DNA from: Megasphaera sp. AM44-1BH
GTDB taxonomy: Bacteria > Bacillota > Negativicutes > Veillonellales > Megasphaeraceae
Direction: 5' to 3'
DNA: 64,000 nucleotides
NCBI RefSeq assembly: GCF_003467125.1
Contig: NZ_QSFA01000013.1
Span: forward strand, 1-64,000
Shown one piece after another: positions 9,252 to 16,179 of the stretch (position 1 is the first letter of the stretch; every line of letters begins with the position of its first letter). The position numbers and the translations under genes were made by a program. Below the pieces are notes generated by a model. It saw only the letters and a list, made by a program, of their open reading frames with translations. It had not been told where the DNA came from and searched no databases.

Positions 9252-9854
9252 TTAGCCCAGCGTTTCAATAAAAGCTTTAACGATTTCCGGATCGAAAAGA
9301 AGGCCAGAAGCACTAAACAATTCCCGGACAGCCTGAGTTTTGGTTTTAGCCCAGAATTCTGTACTGGGATTGATAATCGTGTCATAGTAATCGGCTACAG
9401 CTATAATACGGGCTCCCAGAGGAATATTGGCACCACGCAGATGTTTGGGAAAACCGGAACCGTCCCACCGTTCGTGGTGATATACGATGTATGGGATGAT
9501 GTCCTGGCAGCAGGGGATATTTTCTATCATGTTGCCACCTGCTGCTGCATGACGTTTATACATTGCTTTTTCACTGCGGTTCAGATACGGAATCTTAGCC
9601 AGAAGCGTGTTGGATACAAACAGCAACCCTACATCATGTAGCAAAGCAGCGTGTTTTATTTGTTCTATTTCGCTCTTTGGTAGTGCTAATTTGGCTGCTA
9701 CACTGACACTGTAATTTGCGACCTGCAGAGAATGCATATACAGCCTGTGGCTCTTTAGTTGTATAAACTGCAACAAATCAGCGGTAATAGCGTCCAGAGA
9801 TTCACGTTCTTCAGACCCGATACCGGCAGATTGGTTTAGTGACATCATAAACAT
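9252..9854 (-). CDS. HD-GYP-like metal-dependent phosphohydrolase domain protein
   Basis: This 200-aa protein is almost entirely one HD-GYP-type domain with no receiver or sensor attached. The metal-binding HD pair is in HAALLHDVG (about residues 68-76) and the second signature is HHERWDGSGFP (about 126-136). HD-GYP proteins typically hydrolyse cyclic di-GMP, but here the Lys after HDxG is Leu (HDVGL) and GYP is GFP, so activity is uncertain. It lies 23 nt downstream of the SpeD-like gene and is probably co-transcribed with it. A purine-rich AGGG precedes ATG 9854. The substrate cannot be told from sequence. Confidence 0.7.
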   Translation of the reverse strand: MFMMSLNQSAGIGSEERESLDAITADLLQFIQLKSHRLYMHSLQVANYSVSVAAKLALPKSEIEQIKHAALLHDVGLLFVSNTLLAKIPYLNRSEKAMYKRHAAAGGNMIENIPCCQDIIPYIVYHHERWDGSGFPKHLRGANIPLGARIIAVADYYDTIINPSTEFWAKTKTQAVRELFSASGLLFDPEIVKAFIETLG

Positions 9855-9877
9855 AGAGACAAACCCTTCCGTAAAAC

Positions 9878-10387
9878 TTATTTCTTTCGCTTCTGATAGC
9901 TGCGTATACGCCGGGACCGCTTAGGATGGCGGAGGATAGAAAACATCTTGGCACTGGTGCGCTTGATGCGTGCCCCTGTGTTTTTCATCCTTCGTACAGT
10001 GGTAATCTTATTTTTGCGCTTTGGACGCATGTCCCGGATAGAACCAAAATCACCACGGCGGATACTTGTCGCTTTGATGCGGTCTGACTTTAAGATGATC
10101 TTCAGGGCACTCATGATTTTACTTGCCTGAAGGTCTGTATTAAAACTATAGATATCGACAGCGGCATAAGAAAGATCAGGATAGGTATGTATGCAAAGAT
10201 GAGCATTACCGGAAACAGCAATACAGGTCAGTTCATTGTCAAGATGATAGAAACTGGCTCCGTCTAAGGTTGCACCAACGAGTTCGAAAGCGCGTTCCAC
10301 TAAAGGCTGTAAATCTTCAGGATCTGTAAACACAGCCTTGCAATTATAAAAATCAATCAGTAAATGTTTTCCTAATGTATTGTTCAT
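9878..10387 (-). CDS. S-adenosylmethionine decarboxylase (SpeD)-like protein lacking the pyruvoyl serine
   Basis: The fold is that of prokaryotic AdoMet decarboxylase: LGKHLLIDFYNC at the N-terminus and the core HLCIHTYPDLSYAAVDIYSF. Active enzymes self-cleave at Glu-Ser in ESH to create a pyruvoyl group (Ser63 in Thermotoga), helped by His68 and Cys83. Here the equivalent of ESH is NAH, so the Ser is Ala62, and the Cys position is Phe82; the His (67) is kept. A very basic tail of about 50 residues (RPKRKNK, RIRSYQKRKK) is added. ATG 10387 has GGTGG upstream; an in-frame GTG lies 9 nt earlier. As read, the protein should not form the cofactor, so a non-catalytic or different role is more likely than spermidine synthesis. 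Confidence 0.75.
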   Translation of the reverse strand: MNNTLGKHLLIDFYNCKAVFTDPEDLQPLVERAFELVGATLDGASFYHLDNELTCIAVSGNAHLCIHTYPDLSYAAVDIYSFNTDLQASKIMSALKIILKSDRIKATSIRRGDFGSIRDMRPKRKNKITTVRRMKNTGARIKRTSAKMFSILRHPKRSRRIRSYQKRKK

Positions 10388-10416
10388 AGAGTCCACCCAT
10401 CGTTTAGTTACAGTTC

Positions 10417-10445
10417 ATTATATAATTTTTTACCATCCTTGTAAA
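10417..10445 (-). promoter_or_regulatory. Promoter of the speD-like/HD-GYP operon
   Basis: On the minus strand TTTACA, a 17-bp spacer and TATAAT lie about 30 bp upstream of the start at 10387, a near-consensus housekeeping promoter. Confidence 0.65.
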
Positions 10446-10540
10446 TGTGCTTTCTGAATTCGTAAGCTATTTGTAAAACTATACTCATTTTATATGCTGA
10501 AATCAGAAAAAGGATTTGACAATATTTTTACAGACGTTCT

Positions 10541-10582
10541 AAATATAAAAGGGCTGCCGCACGTCATTGCGTGTGGCAGTCC
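10541..10582 (-). terminator. Terminator of the minus-strand gene at 10600-11004
   Basis: The arms GGGCTGCCGCACG (10551-10563) and CGTGTGGCAGTCC (10570-10582) pair with two mismatches or wobbles, followed on the minus strand by TTTTATATTTA. It sits 18 nt past the stop codon of the small membrane protein gene. Confidence 0.75.
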
Positions 10583-10599
10583 TTGGCAGTTAATTACAG

Positions 10600-11004
10600 T
10601 CAGTTTCCTAATTTCCATGTATTTTCCAATACGCGGAAGTGCAGGTCGTGCCATTTTTTGTTCAGGTCTTCCATAGATTCATACGTAGAATAGAGAAGGT
10701 TATTATGTTTCTGACTCGCCTGCTCCAACTGGGTGAGCCGGGTCTGCTGTGTATGTAGTTCTTCTTTTAGAAGGACAATCTGATATTGTAAGGCTGCAAT
10801 CCAGAAGAACTGGATGACAACGAGGATTACAGCTGCTGATACGGACAGGACCAGACATTTTTCCAGTCCGGACAAAGACTGGTACCGCTTTTTTACTATG
10901 CGCTTTTGCCGGTCGTATTCTTCTTCCGGGCGAACGCCGCTGGTATCGGTCTTTGACTGGGAAAGAGAAACGATGCGGCGTTTTAACGAACTGGGCAGAC
11001 TCAA
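10600..11004 (-). CDS. Hypothetical single-pass membrane protein with C-terminal coiled coil
   Basis: This 134-aa protein has a basic, charged N-terminal segment (about 45 residues, RPEEEYDRQKRIVKKRYQ), one transmembrane helix (CLVLSVSAAVILVVIQFFWI) and a C-terminal half with heptad-like leucines and glutamines (LLKEELHTQQTRLTQLEQ) suggesting a coiled coil. The start is TTG 11004, favoured by AGGAAGGTG just upstream. It lies downstream of lysR on the same strand with a 36-nt gap, so it may share its transcript. I recognise no family; the topology resembles division or envelope scaffolds, but that is only a resemblance. Confidence 0.6.
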   Translation of the reverse strand: MSLPSSLKRRIVSLSQSKTDTSGVRPEEEYDRQKRIVKKRYQSLSGLEKCLVLSVSAAVILVVIQFFWIAALQYQIVLLKEELHTQQTRLTQLEQASQKHNNLLYSTYESMEDLNKKWHDLHFRVLENTWKLGN

Positions 11005-11040
11005 AATGGCACACCTTCCTGCTTAGTATGGTTACATGCA

Positions 11041-11952
11041 TCAGATATTGGATATGGTACGTGTCTTATTACGGACAAAATCGAGCCAGAGCTGTGCTGC
11101 ATGGGACAGATAGTGACCGCGTTTCCAGATGACATAGAGGACATGCATGATTTCCGGTTCCACGAGGGGACGGACGACGACTTGTTCCGCTACGCGGGGA
11201 TTGGATTCCTTGTTCGGGCAGATGCGGCTGGGCAGTAATGCGACACCCAGGTTGGCAACGACTGTCTGGATCATCAGATCGCGCTGGCTCGTTTCAAAGA
11301 CGATTTTAGGCTGGAAACCGATTTTTTTGCAATCCTGGATGATTTCGTCGTGGAGATTAAAATCATCACGATACAAAACGAGAGATTCATTGGCCAGTTT
11401 CTTTAAGGGGATGGTCTTTTCTTTGGAAAGGATATTGTCCCTGTGAATGATTACGTTCATGGGATCCTGAGTCAGGAAGAACGATTCGAAATCCTTTTCT
11501 TTCGGCTGGGTGCAGATAATACCCAGGTCAATCAAGCCTTCCTGGACACTGATTTCTACTTTTTTGGAGCCGTGTTCGTACAAATCCAGTTCAATCTGGG
11601 GATATTCTTGTTTGAACGCTCCCAGGAGATTTGCGAAAATAGGAGCTCCCGTAATAGGCGGCAGCCCGATGAGGACTGTACCTTGTTCCAGTTTGAACTC
11701 GTTTTCGAAATCGGTTTTCAGATGTTCAAACATGAAGACGACACGTTTGGCATGGGAAAGGAATATAGTACCAGCGTCGGTCAGTTCGACCGCTTTTGCG
11801 TTACGCATAAAGAGTACGACGCCTAATTCTTCTTCCAGTGCCTTGATTGTGCGGCTGATAGCCGACTGGGAGATGTGCAGTGTACGTGCTGCTTTGCTGA
11901 AAGATTTTTTGTCTGCTACTTCGACAAAATACTTAAGATGATGAAAGTCCAT
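11041..11952 (-). CDS. LysR-family transcriptional regulator
   Basis: This 303-aa LTTR has an N-terminal winged HTH (MDFHHLKYFVEVADKKSFSK, then ISQSAISRTIKALEEELG) and a periplasmic-binding-like effector domain from about residue 90. ATG 11952 follows AGGAGG. It is transcribed divergently from the first PFOR gene across a 504-bp spacer containing several dyads, the usual arrangement for an LTTR and its target. It may therefore regulate pyruvate oxidation in response to an unknown co-inducer; this is inference from position. Confidence 0.88.
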   Translation of the reverse strand: MDFHHLKYFVEVADKKSFSKAARTLHISQSAISRTIKALEEELGVVLFMRNAKAVELTDAGTIFLSHAKRVVFMFEHLKTDFENEFKLEQGTVLIGLPPITGAPIFANLLGAFKQEYPQIELDLYEHGSKKVEISVQEGLIDLGIICTQPKEKDFESFFLTQDPMNVIIHRDNILSKEKTIPLKKLANESLVLYRDDFNLHDEIIQDCKKIGFQPKIVFETSQRDLMIQTVVANLGVALLPSRICPNKESNPRVAEQVVVRPLVEPEIMHVLYVIWKRGHYLSHAAQLWLDFVRNKTRTISNI

Positions 11953-11985
11953 AGTGTTACCTCCTGTTAATGAACACTGAAAGAG

Positions 11986-12001
11986 TATATGTTTACATAT
12001 A
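11986..12001. promoter_or_regulatory. Inverted repeat upstream of lysR
   Basis: The arms TATATGT and ACATATA flank a 2-nt centre, 33 bp upstream of the lysR start codon. The repeat overlaps a candidate -10 (TATACT on the minus strand). It could be an autoregulatory operator. Confidence 0.35.
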
Positions 12002-12150
12002 GGAACATGAGAATATTAAAAATAGCATACATTTTAGTATTGAATTGTAAAGGTCAAAAGCCTATAATTACCTTGTAAGGAAAAGTTACAAGTACGTTCG
12101 GCATACGATGACTAAAGAAGAGTTCATCATTCAGATTGCTTTGCAATTGT

Positions 12151-12174
12151 GTAATACTACATTTATAGTATTAC
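12151..12174. promoter_or_regulatory. Perfect 9-bp dyad, candidate LysR operator
   Basis: GTAATACTA, 6 nt, then TAGTATTAC lies in the centre of the divergent lysR/PFOR spacer. It contains several T-N11-A arrangements typical of LysR-type binding sites. Confidence 0.45.
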
Positions 12175-12257
12175 ATATTAAGAATAATGGCAATACTTTT
12201 TGAAGAATCTTTATAACTTTTTTATATGATTTGTTTATTTTTGTGCCATAAATGCGC

Positions 12258-12278
12258 CAATGTATACAAAATACATTG
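12258..12278. promoter_or_regulatory. Perfect 8-bp dyad in the lysR/PFOR spacer
   Basis: CAATGTAT, 5 nt, then ATACATTG. This is a second symmetric element about 115 bp upstream of the PFOR -10 box, and a possible protein-binding site. Confidence 0.35.
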
Positions 12279-12373
12279 CAAAAGACGCATAGACAAATCA
12301 AAATGGTTCTTCCTCCCTCCTCTTTGTAGGGCGTATGTTATTTTCGGAACATACTAAACTTTGCTTGTCAATG

Positions 12374-12410
12374 TAAGATACGTATGCTGCTGCTATAATA
12401 ATGTATCTTA
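12374..12410 (+). promoter_or_regulatory. PFOR promoter (extended -10) bracketed by an inverted repeat
   Basis: TGC-TATAAT (extended -10, TATAAT at 12394-12399) lies 57 bp upstream of the ATG with no good -35. It is bracketed by TAAGATAC (12374-12381) and GTATCTTA (12403-12410), a perfect 8-bp dyad. A regulator bound here would block or contact RNA polymerase. Confidence 0.55.
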
Positions 12411-12456
12411 TATTGGTTTATACATCTATATTTTTATTAAGGAGCGTGTATTATCT

Positions 12457-15400
12457 ATGAGTAAGTTCAAAACCATGGATGGCAACGAAGCTGCTGCATG
12501 GGTCTCCTATGCATTTACTGAAGTTGCCGCAATTTATCCTATCACGCCGTCTTCACCTATGGCTGAACACGTCGATGATTGGTCCGCTGCCGGTCAGAAG
12601 AACCTTTTCGGTAACACCGTAAAAGTTATTGAAATGGAATCTGAAGCTGGTGCGGCTGGTGCGTTCCACGGTTCTTTACAGGCTGGCGCTTTGACAACGA
12701 CATATACGGCTTCCCAGGGCTTTTTGCTCATGATTCCGAATATGTACAAAGTTGCTGGTGAATTACTCCCTGGTGTATTCCACGTAGCTGCCCGTGCGCT
12801 GGCTAACCATGCACTGAGCATTTTCGGCGATCATCAGGACGTTATGTCTGCTCGTGCTACTGGCTGCTGTCTCTTAGCTGAATCCAATGTCCAGGAAGTT
12901 ATGGACCTTGGTGGCGTTGCTCACCTGGCAGCTCTGAAAGGCTCGCTTCCGTTTATCAATTTCTTTGATGGTTTCCGTACATCTCATGAAATTCAGAAAG
13001 TCGAAGTTATGGATTATGATAATTTCCGCAAACTGATTGACTGGGATGCTGTCAAAGCTTTCCGTAAACGTGCTCTGAATCCGGACAAACCGGAAATCCG
13101 TGGCACTGCTGAAAACCCGGATGTATACTTCCAGCACACAGAAGCCAGCAACCGCTTCTATGACGCTATGCCGGATATCGTTGCTGACTACATGGCTAAG
13201 ATTTCTGAAATCACAGGCCGTACATACAAACCGTTTAACTACTACGGCGCAGAAGATGCTGAATCGGTTATCGTTTCCATGGGTTCTCTCTCTGACGTGG
13301 TTAAACAGGCTGTTGATTATCTGAACGGCAAAGGTGAAAAAGTTGGTTCCATCAACGTTCATCTGTATCGTCCGTTCTCTGCTAAATATCTGTCTGCTGT
13401 ACTGCCGAAGACGGTTAAGAAAATCGCTGTCATCGACCGTACAAAAGAACCGGGTTCTCTTGGCGAACCGCTGTATCTGGATATTGTTGACTTTGTTAAA
13501 GAACAGGGCCTCGATATCGACGTTATCGGCGGCCGTGCCGGCCTTGGCTCCAAAGACGTTGTTCCGGAAGATATCCTCCCGGTATTTGAAGAAGTCAAGA
13601 AAGAACATCCGCTCAATGGTTTCACCATCGGCATCGTTGATGATGTAACCAACCTCTCCCTGCCGCGTGCTCCGAAGATGCCGCTCAACACGGAAGGCCT
13701 TACATCCTGCAAATTCTGGGGTTTCGGTTCCGACGGTACTGTTGGCGCCAACAAATCCGCCATCAAGATCATCGGTGACCACACTGACATGTATGCTCAG
13801 GCATATTTTGCTTATGACTCCAAGAAATCCGGCGGCGTAACGATTTCTCACCTGCGTTTCGGTAAAAACCCGATCGATATGCCGTATCTGATCGATGCTG
13901 CTGATTACATTGCATGTCATCGCCAGTCCTATGTTAAACGGTTCGACATTCTCCGCGGTATTAAAGATGGCGGTACATTCATGCTGAACTGCACATGGAC
14001 TGATGAAGAACTCGACAAAGAACTGCCGGCCAAGATTAAACGCGATATTGCTAAGAACCACGTTAAATTCTACACGCTGAACGGCGATGCTATCGGCCAG
14101 AAACTGGGCCTCGGCACACGTATCAACATGGTTATGCAGGCTGCATTCTTTGCTCTCGCCAAGATCATTCCTGTTGAAGACGCTGTTAAATATCTGAAAG
14201 ACTCCATCATCAAAAACTATGGCAAGAAAGGCCAGAAAGTCATTGACATGAACAATGGCGCTGTTGATGCTGGTATTAAAGAATTCCACGAAGTAAATTA
14301 TCCGGCTTCCTGGGCTGATGCAAAAGACGAAGTCACCGAAGGCCGTCCGGTTCCGGAATACTTCGCTAAAGTTGCTGCTCCGATGCTCGGCCAGGTTGGC
14401 GACGACCTGAAAGTATCCGATTTTGTTGGCCGCGAAGATGGCACGATGCCTTCCGGTACTGCAAAATTTGAAAAAGCCGGCCCGGCTCTGCACGTTCCTG
14501 CCTGGGATGCAGAAAAATGCGTTGGTTGCATGCAGTGCTCCTTCGTCTGCCCGCATGCTACGATCCGTCCGGTCCTGACAACTGCTGAAGAACTGGCAGC
14601 TGCTCCGGAAGGCTTCAAAGCTGCTCCTAAAGCCAAGAGCGGCAAAGAATACAATGTTACCATTGTCGTAGACCAGCTCGACTGCCTCGAATGCGGTTCG
14701 TGCGTCAACGTCTGCCCGGCCAAAGCTCTGACTATGGTTCCGAACGACGACAAAGAACGCGCTAAGATGGATTTCTGGTACTATGCACAGGATAAGGTAA
14801 CTCCGAAAGTTAACCCGCAGAACAAGAAGACGGTTATCGGCAGCCAGTTCGAACAGCCGCTGCTCGAATTCTCCGGTGCCTGCGCAGGCTGCGGCGAAAC
14901 ACCGTATGTCAAACTGCTCACACAGCTCTTTGGCGATCGCATGATGATTGCTAATGCTACAGGCTGCTCCTCTATCTGGGGTGCTTCTGCTCCTGTATCC
15001 CCGTACACCACGAACGCTAAAGGTCATGGTCCTTCCTGGGCTAACAGCCTCTTCGAAGATGCTGCTGAATTTGGCCTCGGCATGTTCATGGGCGTAGATA
15101 AAGTACGTAAAGACCTGGCTGGTGAAGTAGAAGCAGCTAAAGCTGTTGCTTCTGACGAACTCCAGGCTGCTCTCAGTGACTGGGCTGCCAACATGTATGA
15201 AGGCGAAGGTTCCCGTGAACGCGCCGACAAAGTAGTTGCTCTCCTTGAAAAAGAAGCAGCTGGCAAACCGGTTCTGGAAGATATCCTCGAAAAGAAACAG
15301 TACCTCGTTAAACGGTCCCACTGGATCATCGGTGGTGATGGCTGGTCCTACGATATCGGTTACGGCGGTGTTGACCACGTACTCGCACAGGATCAGGATG

Positions 15401-15972
15401 TAAACGTTCTCGTACTCGATACAGAAGTTTACTCCAACACAGGCGGCCAGTCCTCTAAAGCTACTCCGTCTGCAGCTGTTGCCCAGTTTGCCGCTTCTGG
15501 TAAACGCACGAAGAAGAAAGACCTCGGCATGATGGCTATTTCCTATGGCTATGTATATGTAGCCCAGGTAGCTATGGGTGCTGATAAGAACCAGCTCCTC
15601 AAAGCTATGACAGAAGCTGAAGCTTATCATGGTCCGTCTCTCGTCATCTGCTACGCTCCCTGCATCAACCATGGTATCCGCAAAGGCATGGGCAAGAGCC
15701 AGACAGAAGAACAGCTCGCCGTACAGTGCGGTTATTGGGATCTGTTCCGTTACAATCCGGATCTCAAAGAAGCTGGCAAGAATCCGTTCAGCCTTGACTC
15801 CAAAGAACCGGACTACAGCAAATTCCAGGAATTCTTACAGGGCGAAGTTCGTTATGCTTCCCTTAAGAAAGGCTTCCCGGAACAGGCCGAAGCTCTCTAT
15901 GCTAAGACAGAAGCTGATGCTAAAGCACGTCGTCAGTCCTATGTACGCTTCCAGAAAGGCTTCGAAGCCTAA
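12457..15972 (+). CDS. nifJ: Pyruvate:ferredoxin (flavodoxin) oxidoreductase, first copy
   Basis: This single-chain PFOR (1171 aa, normal length) converts pyruvate and CoA to acetyl-CoA and CO2 while reducing ferredoxin. It has the N-terminal pyruvate/TPP-binding region (EAAAWVSYAFTEVAAIYPIT), the middle domain (GFGSDGTVGANKSA), two 4Fe-4S clusters (CVGCMQCSFVCP and CLECGSCVNVCP), a further cluster cysteine set starting CAGCGETPY, and the C-terminal TPP domain (GDGWSYDIGYGG, NTGGQSSKATPSAA). ATG 12457 follows AAGGAGCG; the frame is open further upstream but that is leader DNA. Codon use is strongly biased, suggesting high expression. It stands alone between lysR and recJ, with its own terminator. 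A paralogue lies at 38576-42100. Confidence 0.95.
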   Translation: MSKFKTMDGNEAAAWVSYAFTEVAAIYPITPSSPMAEHVDDWSAAGQKNLFGNTVKVIEMESEAGAAGAFHGSLQAGALTTTYTASQGFLLMIPNMYKVAGELLPGVFHVAARALANHALSIFGDHQDVMSARATGCCLLAESNVQEVMDLGGVAHLAALKGSLPFINFFDGFRTSHEIQKVEVMDYDNFRKLIDWDAVKAFRKRALNPDKPEIRGTAENPDVYFQHTEASNRFYDAMPDIVADYMAKISEITGRTYKPFNYYGAEDAESVIVSMGSLSDVVKQAVDYLNGKGEKVGSINVHLYRPFSAKYLSAVLPKTVKKIAVIDRTKEPGSLGEPLYLDIVDFVKEQGLDIDVIGGRAGLGSKDVVPEDILPVFEEVKKEHPLNGFTIGIVDDVTNLSLPRAPKMPLNTEGLTSCKFWGFGSDGTVGANKSAIKIIGDHTDMYAQAYFAYDSKKSGGVTISHLRFGKNPIDMPYLIDAADYIACHRQSYVKRFDILRGIKDGGTFMLNCTWTDEELDKELPAKIKRDIAKNHVKFYTLNGDAIGQKLGLGTRINMVMQAAFFALAKIIPVEDAVKYLKDSIIKNYGKKGQKVIDMNNGAVDAGIKEFHEVNYPASWADAKDEVTEGRPVPEYFAKVAAPMLGQVGDDLKVSDFVGREDGTMPSGTAKFEKAGPALHVPAWDAEKCVGCMQCSFVCPHATIRPVLTTAEELAAAPEGFKAAPKAKSGKEYNVTIVVDQLDCLECGSCVNVCPAKALTMVPNDDKERAKMDFWYYAQDKVTPKVNPQNKKTVIGSQFEQPLLEFSGACAGCGETPYVKLLTQLFGDRMMIANATGCSSIWGASAPVSPYTTNAKGHGPSWANSLFEDAAEFGLGMFMGVDKVRKDLAGEVEAAKAVASDELQAALSDWAANMYEGEGSRERADKVVALLEKEAAGKPVLEDILEKKQYLVKRSHWIIGGDGWSYDIGYGGVDHVLAQDQDVNVLVLDTEVYSNTGGQSSKATPSAAVAQFAASGKRTKKKDLGMMAISYGYVYVAQVAMGADKNQLLKAMTEAEAYHGPSLVICYAPCINHGIRKGMGKSQTEEQLAVQCGYWDLFRYNPDLKEAGKNPFSLDSKEPDYSKFQEFLQGEVRYASLKKGFPEQAEALYAKTEADAKARRQSYVRFQKGFEA

Positions 15973-16009
15973 GATGCAGCTTATATGTGCATAACATATT
16001 AACTATGAG

Positions 16010-16039
16010 CAAGCCCCGCTACAGCGGGGCTTGTTTTAT
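16010..16039 (+). terminator. Terminator after the first PFOR gene
   Basis: CAAGCCCCGCT and AGCGGGGCTTG form a GC-rich stem with a very short loop, followed by TTTTATTATT. Confidence 0.9.
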
Positions 16040-16104
16040 TATTATCATTTTCAATAACGAAATCTGTCAGGGAATTTCCATAATTTTATTAAATACAACC
16101 TTTA

Positions 16105-16177
16105 TTTTGAGAATGTAGTGTGATAAAATAGGTATATGGTTTTGAAAGTGATTATTTTTTGAGAATGCGTTGTGATA
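16105..16177 (+). repeat. Pair of direct repeats upstream of recJ
   Basis: TTTTGAGAATG followed by a variable pentamer and TGATA-type sequence occurs twice, at 16105-16125 and 16157-16177, 52 bp apart. The second copy ends 2 nt before the recJ ATG, where no Shine-Dalgarno sequence is visible. The role is unknown; it could be an operator or paired promoter elements. Confidence 0.4.
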
Positions 16178-16179
16178 GT

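Noticed and set aside
12874..15672. A 932-codon open frame antisense to the first PFOR gene
   Set aside because: It is a by-product of the extreme codon bias of the sense gene, which avoids codons that read as stops on the other strand. There is no ribosome-binding site and no recognisable domain.
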